Assembly: GCA_039545315.1 (NCBI GenBank)
Contig: BCIM01000001.1
Span: 2,141,783 to 2,205,782, forward strand
DNA length: 64,000 bases
Origin: Kondoa malvinella
Taxonomy: Eukaryota > Basidiomycota > Agaricostilbomycetes > Agaricostilbales > Kondoaceae
Reading direction: 5' to 3'
Part shown: positions 46,460 to 57,530 of the stretch, piece by piece
Layout: each line of letters starts with the position of its first letter
How positions within the stretch are numbered: position 1 is the stretch's first letter
Translations under genes and position numbers: made by a program
Notes under the pieces: generated by a model
The model's input: only the letters and a program-made list of their open reading frames with translations
Told to the model about the DNA's origin: nothing
The model's database searches: none

Positions 46460-49047
46460 ATGTCTGCCTCGCACGATATTCTGCCTGCTGTGTCTTCAAA
46501 CAATGTCGAGAACGAGCGGGATGTCGAGAAAAACGAAGTGGACGCGGATGTAAAATCTTTACATTCACCAGTGCAACAGCAGAAGACCAGACATGGCATA
46601 CGCAATGAAGCTGCTCAACTTGCAACTCTGGACGATGGTGTTCCGAGGAGGAAGGGCATCTTCCGGCCGTTATGGGTTATCGCAGATCGGCTAAACGAGA
46701 TTGGTGTTGAAGCAAGAGGCATTGAGCGTGTGCCGTGAGCATACAACTTTTCAGAAGAAGTCATCTGACCTGCCAACAGTGAAGATGAACGCTATCACAC
46801 TTCACTTTTCGATATCTTTACCTTATGGTGGTCTGCCAGTAAGCGAACATCTCAGTGCATTTGAAGCTGCTCACATACTGTTCACTCTCTTTAGACATGG
46901 GTCTGTAAGCCTGTCAACTTTTCAGACGCGCTCCAAAAGCTTATCTAGCGAGCTTCTCAGAACTATGCTCGTAAGGCTAAAGATAGATACCTTGAAACGC
47001 ATCTGACAGTCAGTTACAGGGACTGGGACTGCTCGGAACTGCCATATGGGATCTGTCCTTCAAAGAGAGTCTGGTCGTGATTTTCCTCTTCAACATGATC
47101 TGTCACTTCCCAGCTGCCTACTTTAACGTTTGGGGATGCAAGACTGGTCTTCGTACTCTTGCTCTCAGTCTGTTCAGCTTCGGACGGTGGACCAACTATA
47201 TTGCTGTGGTGTTCAACTGTATGTTGACCTGCTGGTGAACCGAAACATGCTCACTCGTTGATCTTTAGTAATCGCGAGTCAGTCGAATGCAGAGTATGCA
47301 GGAAGATCACTCAGAAATATCTTCAGCTACCGGATGGGCAACCGTCAATTGCATTGGCGCAGTCTCTGTCCTGCGAGCAGTGTCGAGCGAGAATCAGATA
47401 CCGATTCCTGCTGCAGTGGTGCTCATCTGTATCTTGACTCTTGTGCCAGTAAGCGAAATTTCACATCATGTTCCTATATGCTGATCATCTGGCAGTGCTT
47501 CTTTGGATACAAAGGTAAGACAAGACTGCCGTCATGATCGAAACTTGACTGAAGAATTGTAGTTGTCCACTTCTTCAACAGATTCGTGAGTAATGACAAA
47601 CAAGTTTCTACAGCTTGCTGATCCGCACAATAGTCTGGCTGGCCGATGTATGTCTGCCGTGTGTTTCGATCTCCTCAATGGTAGCTCACAGTCCATCTTT
47701 GCAACTACCTCAGTCTTGTGATATACCTCATCATTCTCGGTCTCAACGCCAAATACATGGAAGCTGGAACCTACAATGGCACAGGCTCGGCTAAAGTAGC
47801 AGCTATGTTGAGCTATGGAGGAACCTTGGCAGGCTCTCCTTTTGGATGGTCATCGTTTGGCGCGGATTGGACAGTCAACATGCCAGCGAAAACTAAATCC
47901 TGGAAGATCTTCGCTTTGGCGTATTCTGGGCTTGTCATTCCTCACTGTATGTGCTCTTACATTGCTGAGACAGCGTTCACTGATTCTTGTTACGCAGTAT
48001 TGGCACAAGGTCTCGGAGCTGCTTTGATGACTACTTTTGTCAATCGCCCAGAAAATGCAGCCGGTTATGCTAACGGCGATCTCGGTGGATTATTGAATGC
48101 TGCATTTGGATCCGTTGGCGGCTTCGGGAAGTTCCTTCAGGTGTTGATAGGTAAGTCTGCAGGCTCTTCGGTCGCAACTTCAGTTCGCTTATGTTTGCGC
48201 TTGTTTGTGCCTTAGTATTTGCAATCGTCGCGTTAGCCTGCCAGCTCTTTGCTGCCTGTCGTGTGCTCATGACTCTATTCCGTGCTTGATTTAGTGGTAA
48301 CACACCGGTATGCATTGTTCAATGTTGCTTGCATGCCGTCCTGATGTGGTGGTCTAGAACATTTACTCTTTGTGAGCCGCCTCGATTCCCTCATCGTGCG
48401 AGAGCTTACTGTCTTGCCAGCACCATGACTTTCCAACTCCTAGGCAAGCATGCCCAAGCAGTCCCTCGGCCACTACTCGTTGTCGCGCAAACGGTCGTCT
48501 ATGGCATTCTGGCGGGCGTTGGAGCAGAAACCTTCTCGTCCACCCTGCAGAACCTCATCGTGTTCCTTGGGTATTGGCTCAGCACATGGTGCATCATTCT
48601 CATCTCGGAGCACATTGTTTTCCGCCGCTGCTCTTGGGCCAACTATGATCTGGACTCGTACCAGAACTGGAGAAAGCTGCCTCGTGAGTGTTCACTTGGA
48701 AGTCGCAAGTGTCTTGCTCAATACATCTCCCTCTATTCCAAAGTGGGCGCGGCTGCTTTTGCTGCTGTGTGCGCTGGATGGGTAGGAGCTGTACTAGGAA
48801 TGGCACAGACTTGGAACGTAGGACCAATAGCCAGCGCGATGTGAGATCTTTTCTTCTCCGCATATTTGACAAATTTGCTAATCTCGCGTTTCAGCCATCC
48901 GACCGGCGGTGACATTGGATGGTTGGCATCTTTCTTCAGATTAGATTGCATCTGCTGACTGTATGATACAGGGAGCTGGCCATGACCTTTGGGGCGCTCG
49001 TTTACATTCCTGCGCGCTATTTGGAGCTGAAGTATTGGGGACGCTAG
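46460..49047 (+). CDS. NCS1-family purine-cytosine permease (Fcy2-like)
   Basis: Plasma-membrane proton symporter for cytosine and purines. Start ATG 46460 gives a polar cytoplasmic N-terminus (MSASHDILPAVSSNNVENER..) followed by RPLWVIADRLNEIGVEARGI ERVP, the characteristic entry to the family. Later exons: DWDCSELPYGICPSKRVW-like region, then FLFNMICHFPAAYFNVWGCK, TGLRTLALSLFSFGRWTNYI, AGSPFGWSSFGADWTVNMPA, KSWKIFALAYSGLVIPH, MTTFVNRPENAAGYANGDLG, QTVVYGILAGVGAETFSSTL, LIVFLGYWLSTWCIILISEH and AFAAVCAGWVGAVLGMAQTW. The end is HPTGGDIGWELAMTFGALVY and LELKYWGR. About 12 to 14 exons. The substrate is inferred only from family similarity. Confidence 0.87.
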
Positions 49048-49325
49048 ACGCAAAGCACGGATCTTTTGGGATACGCAGAATAGAGAAGGTACAGGCTGTA
49101 TATCTGGGAACGTAATGTCATCAGTGTGGGCATTCACTTCCGCTGCTAGTGCGCAATAGCATTGCCGGTCACACGCGATCATCACTTCGACTCTAATACC
49201 TGATCCGCCATAGCATGAGCGCGTGAGATAAAGCATTGACACAGCGTAGAGTGATAGACTGTGAGCAATACGTCTCCTCTGAGCAGCGGGATCCGGCATT
49301 CTGACAGACTCTTTGACTTAACAGG

Positions 49326-51266
49326 ATGCCATCATTTTTGAGCTACCTGTTTGGCCAGTCCAACAAAGGCAAAGGTAGGGAAGATGGGCTGCCAGTGACC
49401 AACAGGGATAGCAGCTTTGATTCTGCATGGGCGAGCCCTAATCCAGGTAAATGTGTCATAGCTCTGGGCGTCAAAGTCAGATTGCTAAGTCAAGAGCAAG
49501 CAGGACATAGGCGTTCTGGCTCAGGTGGATCCATGTTCCCGCCTCCTAGCCCGGCCTTTGCATCGAACAACTATTCGTCTCAGAATCCACCGCCTTCACC
49601 TTCTGCAACACCTACACCAAACAGTCATGAATTTGCACTCAGACCTACGCATGCTCAAGCTTCCTACTCTGTCTATGGTCAGGAAGGCTCTTATCCGACC
49701 ATCAAACAGACCTTCAAGCGGTTACGAGATCTGCTTTCGCCTGTCTACCCCGAACTCTTGGACACTCTATCCTATCCTTTGCTAGAGAAAGACCTAGTCG
49801 CACTACAAAAAGCTCTGCATGATTCAAGAGGGAATCCTGTTCGAATACCACGCGACGTCAAAGAATATCTTTCGCAGCATGATGGACAAGACGTCTTTTC
49901 CATTTCTTCATCCGCACTAAGCGGCGGCAGCGCATCCTCTATGGGTCTAGTGTTTGGGCTTTGGTTGATGACAGCGGACGAAATACAAACAGAATGGGAT
50001 GTCTGGAGAAAACTCGAGTCGAGGAAACGGCTGGGTCAGCAAGCTGTGGACGACCCGTTCAACTTTAATTCGCGAGAAGAAGAAGAGCGCTACTTCAAGA
50101 CGCACATGGGCTCGTGTCCTTCTGGATGGGTCAGAGAAGATTACAGCTGTCCCGGCTGGATACCTTTGATCAAAGATGGAATGGGCAATTACATTGGCAT
50201 AGACCTTGATCCACCGACATTTGGTCTGAACACTCCCAATTCAGCTTCTTCCAGCAAGTCCAATGCATGGGATGGAGCAGCAGCTCGACATGGTCAAGTC
50301 ATTGCTTTCGGCCGTGAAATCGACGTCAAGACAGTCCTGTTTCCTGGTTGGGGTCCAGATGGCGGTTTTGCTCGTTTCCTCTCGTCACTGGTCGATGATC
50401 TTGAATCAAGCGACTTTGCATCGCTGGGCGATCTCGTTACACCTCCCCAAACCTCTACTTCTCAAACGGAATTCAGTCCAACCCACTACCGCAATCAAGA
50501 GTCGAAAGACTGGATAGAAGACGTCGCCTATGCATCACCTAGTGTAGCTGCAAACGTTTCTAGAGATGCGCAACCCGAACCTTATTCGACAGAAGATGGC
50601 TTGGGCGACTTGGGCTACTTTGAGCAAGATTCCGAGTCCTTTACAAACAACCTTTCATCCGAGCGTTCTACATCAACATCAGAGTCTGGCCGGGCCAATC
50701 GTCTGAGTGAGACAGGCGGTAGGAGAAGTGCTCGAGGTGCGCACTGGCGGTTGAAGGGCAAGTACAGTGGGATGGGTGTCATCGAAGCTTTGTGTCTGCG
50801 TAGTCAAGCGAGATGGGAAGAGGTGGATCTTTATAGCTCAAAAAAGGCCAAGCGGATGCAGAGTCGGCATAGCAGGCAGAGGAGCGAGGGGAACAGAGTC
50901 AACTTCCGGATACCATCACCTGCACCACTGATGCAAGCTGAAGATTCAGATACAGATGGACAAGATGTCATCGTGTCACCAACCTCGCAGGACGGAGAAT
51001 CAGATACGCCTGTTTCAGTCGTGCTCGAGCCTCCAACACCTCAAAAGAGGGGCGAATTCGTTCAAGAGCAGGAAGATCATCCCCTTTCCGAAACCTCTCT
51101 TCAATCACCTACCTCACCTACACGGTCGTCAAAGTCAAAAGGCAAAGGTCGAGCAATGCCGGAACGGCCAAGAAAGTCACTTCCACCTCCAGCTGCATTA
51201 GACTTGCCGACAATGCTGGATATGGAAGAACAGCCTGCTGGAGGAATAGAAGTGGTCGTCAAGTAG
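49326..51266 (+). CDS. SMI1: Smi1 / Knr4 cell-wall assembly and signalling regulator
   Basis: Knr4/Smi1 coordinates cell-wall synthesis with the cell-integrity MAP kinase and calcineurin pathways. The SMI1/KNR4 domain is clear: TFKRLRDLLSPVYPELLDTL, GLVFGLWLMTADEIQTEWDV, WRKLESRKRLGQQ, GSCPSGWVREDYSCPGWIPL and IKDGMGNYIGIDLDPPTFGL, with HGQVIAFGREIDVKTVLFPG. The C-terminal 300 residues are Ser/Pro/Glu-rich and disordered, as in fungal orthologues. The frame is open end to end (646 codons), but 49447-49503 is a probable 57-nt intron (GTAAAT..GCAG): excising it keeps the frame and removes a non-conserved insert. The protein would then be 627 aa. Confidence 0.92.
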   Translation: MPSFLSYLFGQSNKGKGREDGLPVTNRDSSFDSAWASPNPGKCVIALGVKVRLLSQEQAGHRRSGSGGSMFPPPSPAFASNNYSSQNPPPSPSATPTPNSHEFALRPTHAQASYSVYGQEGSYPTIKQTFKRLRDLLSPVYPELLDTLSYPLLEKDLVALQKALHDSRGNPVRIPRDVKEYLSQHDGQDVFSISSSALSGGSASSMGLVFGLWLMTADEIQTEWDVWRKLESRKRLGQQAVDDPFNFNSREEEERYFKTHMGSCPSGWVREDYSCPGWIPLIKDGMGNYIGIDLDPPTFGLNTPNSASSSKSNAWDGAAARHGQVIAFGREIDVKTVLFPGWGPDGGFARFLSSLVDDLESSDFASLGDLVTPPQTSTSQTEFSPTHYRNQESKDWIEDVAYASPSVAANVSRDAQPEPYSTEDGLGDLGYFEQDSESFTNNLSSERSTSTSESGRANRLSETGGRRSARGAHWRLKGKYSGMGVIEALCLRSQARWEEVDLYSSKKAKRMQSRHSRQRSEGNRVNFRIPSPAPLMQAEDSDTDGQDVIVSPTSQDGESDTPVSVVLEPPTPQKRGEFVQEQEDHPLSETSLQSPTSPTRSSKSKGKGRAMPERPRKSLPPPAALDLPTMLDMEEQPAGGIEVVVK

Positions 51267-51371
51267 AGATAACAACATGTGCATGGACTTGATTGAAAGT
51301 ATTTATCTTAATTATTACATGGGAAAAGGGACACAAATGCATTGCGGTTTGGCTTGTAACATTATTGTCTA

Positions 51372-52978
51372 CTACCTGTCTAACCAAGCAGCGACATGAT
51401 TTGCTTGGTAATCGCCTGACATGAGAGCACCATTGACTGTAGCAGCCGAATTGGATTCGGGGATTGGTATGGCTTCGCCTGCAAAAAAGACACCTTGATC
51501 TCCCTTGCGGAGCGTCGCTAGATGTTCTTCGAGGTGATCTGAGCCAGCGGGCGCGTTTGACCAGGTGCCATAGCCAGCCAATGGGCTGTAAGAATCGCTT
51601 AGCCCGATAGACCAAGCTTTGGAGGAAGAACTGACTCGTTATGCCAGCCAGATAGTTTGATCTCCGTCGGCCTACACGTCTCCTCATTCGCATCGTAACC
51701 TGGTAGACGCTCCACGTAACCCATAATAGCATTCATCTGATCATCAAGCGAAAGAGAAGACAGATGCTTGGCAAAGTTGCCGGAACAGTCGAATCTGAGA
51801 ATCGGCTCATCGTAAGGTGGATCAAAATGTGCGTGCGATCGAATGTTGGTCGGGAAGTGAGATTGACCATTTGACGTGAACGGAAGAAAGGTGTAGGTGT
51901 AGGAAGCTGATTTCGCCCAGAATGCTTTGTCGAAGAAGGCGTAGAGCTGTTGTATACGAATGAGCGGAATGCTATGCGCGTTCGATGAGCACTCACTACT
52001 GCGAAACTTCCATACCCAATCTGATCTATTGCAGTTTTGATACACGAAGGCAATACCGGATCAAAGCTGATCATATCCCTCTTCAGACATCCGAGCGGCA
52101 CAGTCACAAGGACGGCATCATGCTGTACCCGACTTTGATCCTTTAGCACCAACTCAACTCCCTTCCCATTCTTGCATACTTTCGACACTGCCGTGTTGAA
52201 CCTCACATCCAATCCAGCACTGAGCAGAGGTAGTATCTGGCCATAACCGCTTTGCACAATCAAATCTTGACCTTCTTCAGTCTCTTCCCAGAATGCAACG
52301 TATTTAAGTGATTGTTCATCAGCTGGACAGCCTGACCAGCTTCGCCAGAATTCTTCAAAGGCTTGTACGTCCGCTTTCGTCTCGTTTGGTAGGTTCTGAA
52401 TCTTATCATGGACGAAAGAATGTAAGTTGGCTGAAGGTGGGATGTTAGCGCGGTCGGTGTTGGAGTGTTCGAATGCTTGATCGTAGATACCATCGAGAGT
52501 TTCGGTCATTGCTGATTTAGCGGTGTCAGACATGGGATTACCGTCTCTGCCGAAGTATTGTCCTGGTTTATCGAGAGAGAGGAAGGACGCTCCGGCTTCT
52601 TTGAGTAGTACAGCTAGGAAAACGTGAGACAGGCTTAGGTCAAGGAGACAAGAGACGGACAGATCATGCTATCGTTTCCATCTTTGTCCTTCTGTCCGCC
52701 ATGTAAGCGATGCGCGCCCCTAGAGACAGCATTCTGAACGTCTGTCACTGCAAGTTAGACCTCACTGACATATCAAGACTGCCATCATTCTCTTGCTGAG
52801 CGTAATACAACTGAATCCAGAATCAGCTCTCTGCTTGCGGATAATAGCACCGCTTTGACCGAACTCGACCTCCAACCCTATCTCTTGCTTCATATATAAC
52901 AGCATCCACGCCTAGTTGCTTAAGAGTGCGAGCACATGAGAGACCTGCAACTCCTGCGCCGATGATAGCTACGCTCAT
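51372..52978 (-). CDS. FAD-dependent amine oxidase (polyamine oxidase, Fms1-like)
   Basis: Flavin amine oxidase; yeast Fms1 converts spermine to spermidine and 3-aminopropanal. Start ATG 52978 opens directly into the FAD-binding Rossmann motif MSVAIIGAGVAGLSCARTLK and GVDAVIYEARDRVGGRV. Then LLSAGLDVRFNTAVSKVCKN, DAVLVTVPLGCLKRDMISFD, IKTAIDQIGYGSFAV and, near the end, VFFAGEAIPIPESNSAATVN, GALMSGDYQANHVAAWLDR, the family's C-terminal FAD signature. About nine exons. No targeting signal or SWIRM domain, so cytoplasmic polyamine oxidation is more likely than histone demethylation. The substrate is an inference. Confidence 0.85.
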
Positions 52979-53498
52979 TGTAGAGTGGTGGTAAGAGGAA
53001 GAAAGCATCAGCGTCAATGATGAGAAGTCAAAGTGTCCAGACGCGAAGCTGAAGGCCCCGAGCAAGAAAAAGTAGAGCAGGGACACGACATCCATCATGC
53101 CACAGATGGGTCACAATATTGCAATTGAGCTGATCATAGCAGTGAGGTTCCGAAATGCGCGACGCATGACCAGTGAAGAGCTCGCGACGCTGGTCAGGTA
53201 GCAAGGGTAGGTGATCACGACTGGCAGTAGGCCTCACGGCAATGTAAGAGCGCGAGTCTGGCAATTGCCTATTCGAGCATTGACTTGTTTGACGTTTGAC
53301 GCTCAGCCCGCTGGGTGCTTGCATATGAAACGTCGCATAGCCTTGGATTTGCTGGAGTACGAGGCTCTGCGCTGCCTTTTTGTACGTTTCAAGTCTCTTT
53401 GACCTCGTCGCTCGAGCCTATCCTTGTCAAACACCTTAAAAAGGCGATAAGGAGCTCTCTTCTGCTACCAACCAGCTCGGCCTCCTCTCGTCTTCAGC
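52979..53498. other. Intergenic region between amine oxidase and mitochondrial SSB
   Basis: About 520 bp of divergent promoter sequence. Short frames occur but none is convincing. The 80 bp before 53499 are pyrimidine-rich. Confidence 0.45.
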
Positions 53499-54202
53499 AT
53501 GCAATCCTCACTTAGAACCGTCTCACGAAGCCGCGCTTCCACTCCTCGTGTCAGTTGTCCTCTTCGCCCTCCGTCGCGTAATTTGTGTATTGACATTTTG
53601 GGCATTTGCGCAGGCTTTCTCGACTTCAGCGCGCAACAATTCTTTTGCTCGTTTGACCATCTGCGGCAACTTGATCAAGTCGCCAGAGAGGTCTACAGAC
53701 AAGAACGGGAAACCTTTCATCAAATGGACTATAGCGACAGATAACGTCGGGCCCAAGAAGCCAGATGGCAGTGAGTTCCCCTTGGGCTGTATTACCCGAG
53801 TCATGTCCCTAACCTCTTGTGCGTCAGGTTACGGCGAAAAGACGTCGACTTTCCATAACGTCTTGCAATTCTACAACGCAGACAAGGATAACAATTTGGC
53901 CGTCCCGAAAGGGTGAGTCGCGTCATGCTGCTGCCAGATACACATGCTTACTGGCTGTTGTGAAGCTCCTTGATCAACCTGGAGGCCGACTACAAATACT
54001 CTAGCGAGAAACTTGATGACGGAACATACAAGGACAAGGTCTTGCTTGTTTACAGTATGTTCTCATCCCTCACTCTCCACTAGCATTACTAATCCAATCT
54101 ATAGACAAGCACGATGTCCTGAAACGAGGCAAGACCGAAGAAGGATCTGTGCCGACTGGAGCACCTCTACAAAACCAGAACATCTTTGGTAACAATGTCT
54201 AG
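53499..54202 (+). CDS. RIM1: Mitochondrial single-stranded DNA-binding protein (Rim1 / mtSSB)
   Basis: Binds ssDNA during mitochondrial DNA replication. Start ATG 53499 gives a basic, Ser/Arg-rich presequence MQSSLRTVSRSRASTPR; after intron 1 it continues AFSTSARNNSFARLTICGNL. The OB-fold SSB sequence follows: IKSPERSTDKNGKPFIKWTI, ATDNVGPKKPDGS, YGEKTSTFHNVLQFYNADKD, NNLAVPKG, SLINLEADYKYSSEKLDDGT and YKDKVLLVYNKHDVLKRGKT. It ends QNQNIFGNNV. Five exons, about 150 aa. Intron 1 must use the second of two closely spaced donors (GTCAGT, phase 0) to keep the frame. Confidence 0.9.
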
Positions 54203-54361
54203 ACAGTATCAAGGACAAAGCATATGTATTTGACTCCCCGCGGATGTCTCGTTTTGATGTTTGGTATCTGTTTTGGTCATAAGTCTATCGTAATGCAACA
54301 CCTAGCTTAGCTTCCCCCTTCTATACGCCTGCTACTGCTTTCTTTTCCGCTGTTGACCAAT

Positions 54362-55574
54362 TTAATTCAAATCTGCTCTGTTGTTCAAGACTTTGCGTTC
54401 TCGTGCAAGGAAGATGACTCGCGCTGATCCACCACCCATCGACTGCACAAACCAATCTTCAACAGCTTTCAATGCAGCTGAACCCCAATCTTTGTCTTCC
54501 GGCTCGTCCTACACCACATCTCAGCTTTATTCTTTGCGTCGAAAAAGAGAGATATTACCACGAATAACATGAAGGATCGGTTCGCTTCTTGGATGAAGCC
54601 AGATTTGACAGCTGTATCGACGAAACTACGTAGACCATCGTAGAAACCTCCGACGTTCAGTAGCACGACAGCTATTACCACTTTAGTTCATCCCCATGCG
54701 CGTGAAAGAAGGGCGAACGTTTCTTGTCTGCATGAAGAGTCAGGGAAAGTGGATAGGAGAGGTAGAGGACTCACGGATCCCTAATTGTGTCCAAGTAGTC
54801 ATTTCTGCTACTTCTTCCACTGCATAAACGTCAATCAAGCCGGTCATTCGATTGTGGGACATGCTTTACAAGTCCCAAAACCGCCTAAGCAGTCTCTAGA
54901 TGAGCGTAGAGAGCACAGCGATGAAGTGATAGAATACCTGGTAGACCGATGAATGCCTGGCTGAGCTCAGCCATCTTCAATTTTCGCTCATGCTGAGAAA
55001 GGATGAGCAACTGAACAACAGCTGAAGCACGAAACGTACCATGGATTGGACCACAGTGACTATACTACGATCCTCCGACTTGGCATTCGCAGCTTCGATG
55101 GGTTTCATGAGCTCATCAGGTATCTATAAAGCGATAAACACAGACACATCGCGTTCTGACGAAGAATTACCTTGATGGCTTTTAGATCGATGAATTTGCG
55201 TTCTCTATCCGTCAGAGCTGAACATCCTTAAGAAGAAGATCCGTTCCCATGGATTGTAAATGCTCACCAGCAGGGATGACGCCGTGCACCTTCCCTCCAT
55301 GAGCTAGTACAGACGCTGCAGTCGCGCCCATGATTCCACTGGTTCCGCCTATTGGACGCTCAATAGCTTCACACGCAGGAGTGGACAGGCTTACCTCCAT
55401 ACAGTAGCTCAAGCTGAGATTTCGCTAGAGCTTGACCCACCGCTGGCACAGGACCTTGTAAGCTTGGGTTAGAGCCCGAGCTGAAGGCATACAGAGTGCT
55501 GCTTGTCCATACGCGGGATCGTTCCCTTCTGAGCTTCCACAGAAGACGCAAACGCTTTTGAGATCAGATGACAT
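54362..55574 (-). CDS. LOG-family cytokinin riboside 5'-monophosphate phosphoribohydrolase
   Basis: LOG enzymes (formerly 'lysine decarboxylase-like') cleave ribose-5-phosphate from nucleotide monophosphates. Start ATG 55574: MSSDLKSVCVFCGSSEGNDP, then AVGQALAKSQLELLYGGGTS, GIMGATAASVLAHGGKVHGV, ALTDRERKFIDLKAIK, MHERKLKMAELSQAFIGLPG, and GGFGTLEEVAEMTTWTQL. The PGGxGTxxE catalytic motif is read through a 15-nt microexon (54884-54870, GGFGTL). Then VVLLNVGGFYDGLRSFVDTA, VKSGFIQEANRSFMLFV and the end DEPEDKDWGSAALKAVEDW.. with LNNRADLN. About 12 exons. In fungi some LOG proteins make cytokinins; others act on purine nucleotides, and which holds here cannot be read. Confidence 0.88.
54870..54884 (-). 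other. 15-nt microexon encoding the LOG catalytic loop
   Basis: GCGGTTTTGGGACTT, flanked by introns ending TTAG (54885) and starting GTAAAG (54869). It supplies most of GGFGTL in the conserved PGGxGTxxE motif. Confidence 0.82.
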
Positions 55575-55799
55575 TGTTTGATGCAGATCTCAAAATGAGT
55601 ATGCGTATGTTGGGAGCTGAACAAAGCAGAGGGATTGCAGAGGTAGATATCGGCCGGGCTGGGACGTTGTAGCTTGGCAACAGCGCGACAATTGACTCAT
55701 CATGATCGCGACAATCAACTAAGCATCTATCGAGGCTCAACATACGTCCTTGAGAGGTCAGCGAAGCTAAAGCCCTCCTTTCTACATCTATCCCAACCT

Positions 55800-57397
55800 T
55801 CATGACGAACTTCTAGATACACAAGGCCCTCTACCATCCATATTCAAGTACGCAAAGTAGCCGCAATTAGCCTTGCTTTGACACTGCCAGAAGAACCGCC
55901 GCTCTGATTCCGGTCCGACATGCTTTAGATCTGGTCTGAGGTTGCACGTTTGGCCGCATTTGCATTGTGGAAGAGGTGGGTATTTGCTATCTGGTGCAGA
56001 AGGCTGAAAGTCGGGTCGATAGAAGCGGTAAGTGAGCTTATACAAGACGCTGAGCTGGATTCGTCACATTAGTACAAGTAGCTCACATTGATGCGCTCCT
56101 TGAACGCCTTGGGCGTGCCATCTGTTTCTTGTGGTATGTCAACATCACTTTGCAGATACTTTGGCAGGCGGAACAAATCCACGACTCGGCTCGGAGGAAC
56201 ACAATGCTTGAAGCTTTCCTGACCTGGCCACTGCATTAGATTTGGGTTGAAAGCATTTGAGACGAGCTTACACCCAGCATGCATGACGATCAAAGAATTG
56301 TGCGCCAGAGGTATATCAAACGTCCGCGCTTCCGGTCCAACAGAACGCAAACGGAAGTTACGAGTCGTGCCCAAAGTGAGCGATGCAATCGAAGGATAAG
56401 GTCCGAGGTAGTTCAGACGATCTGAATGGAAGCCAACGCTTTCTAGACATGGTGTGAGGGACGCATCGATGTTTGGGCTTGGCATCTACCTTGCGATCCT
56501 CTGTAGCAATTCGCCGCACATACATTTGGCTGCCACGCTCCGTCGTACTCCAATGGCATTCGCGATCTCTTTTGCACTAGCTGATTGACCAATGGTTGGA
56601 GTATAGCAGATGCTTCTTGCATCGCGCTGGTATAAGTATGCGTTTCTGTCTGCTTGCCGTTGTACCAGTAGATGACTGCTTCGTCTGATATTTCTGCCAA
56701 TGGATCAACACTGTAATTCTATCAGCGGTAGATCCAAGGTGACGGAGACAAAGCTTACTAGAAAGCTGTGGTATGTGGACTTTCAACTTCGCGATCAAAC
56801 AGGTGCCATTTATTTCTAGACCATTTGCTGCTTTCTCCTAGCATTTCCAGGTAGAGACGAGCAGCCAGATCGGGCTATGTAGATCAAATCAGTTTCGCTT
56901 ATCGTATAGTCGTGCCTTGATAAGATGCACCGTACCTTCAAGACACTAGACAGGAATGATGCATGAGTCAAGCAAAGGACTGAGACAGCGCAGACAGACT
57001 CTTGTATAAGCGTACATGGTGAGTGTTTCGCGACGAGAGCAGAGGTAGCTAGCGATAGCACAGAGGCTTTGCTGGTCGAGGCGACAGGTACAGCAGGTTC
57101 CCGAGGTGCTCTCAACGCTTCATGTACAGATCGCATAGCGTCCGTCGAAGCTGCTGTTTCCGCCTTCAGAGGTTTCGACGACATTACAGGCTTATCTAGC
57201 TTCCGCCGCTTTGCTTTTGAGGGCTTCAACCAGCTCGAGAGATCCTTCTTTGAACGTTTGGCCTTGATTGCATTCGAAGCAGCGCGATAGCCGCCATTCT
57301 CGCTCAAAGCTGCAGCGAGGCTCTCGAAAGGCTCATCAGGATAGCGCGCGAGTAGTCTTGCGAGGTCTAAGTCCTTCGCGTCCGATTTTGAGCTCAT
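55800..57397 (-). CDS. AlkB-like Fe(II)/2OG dioxygenase with CUE-like and GRF zinc-finger domains
   Basis: Probable direct-reversal enzyme for alkylated nucleic acid (ALKBH2/3 type). Start ATG 57397 opens with a CUE/UBA-like helix set: DLARLLARYPDEPFESLAAA with LSENGGYRAASNAI, then a basic region KRSKKDLSSWLKPSKAKRRK. The dioxygenase core: YDGAWQPNVCAANCYRGSQ joined by splicing to ESVGFHSDRLNYLGPYPSIA (Fe ligands H and D of FHSD), SLTLGTTRNFRLRSVGPEAR, LAHNSLIVMHAGC, SFKHCVPPSRV (third ligand His) and ERINVSYLY. A C-terminal GRF-type finger follows: QCKCGQTCNLRPDLKHVGP with RRFFWQCQSKANCGYFAYLN. About nine exons. It is divergent from XPF, 133 bp apart. Confidence 0.87.
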
Positions 57398-57530
57398 CTG
57401 AAGTAAGTCGACAGCAGAAAGGCCAGGGTCGTCCGTGCTGGGGAGATGACAGATTGCAATTCTGCTGTATTGAGACCGCCTGCTTGAGATATTGTACCAA
57501 ATACTGTTCGTGTCGAAAAACAATCATGTC
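57398..57530. promoter_or_regulatory. Divergent promoter region, AlkB-like gene / XPF
   Basis: 133 bp shared between two DNA-repair genes read in opposite directions. No TATA box is evident; a damage-responsive element could be tested here. Confidence 0.45.

Noticed and set aside
55564..55803. 80-codon minus-strand frame overlapping the AlkB stop by ATGA
   Set aside because: The overlap is probably chance; the sequence is not homologous to anything I know and lies in the LOG promoter and AlkB 3' UTR.
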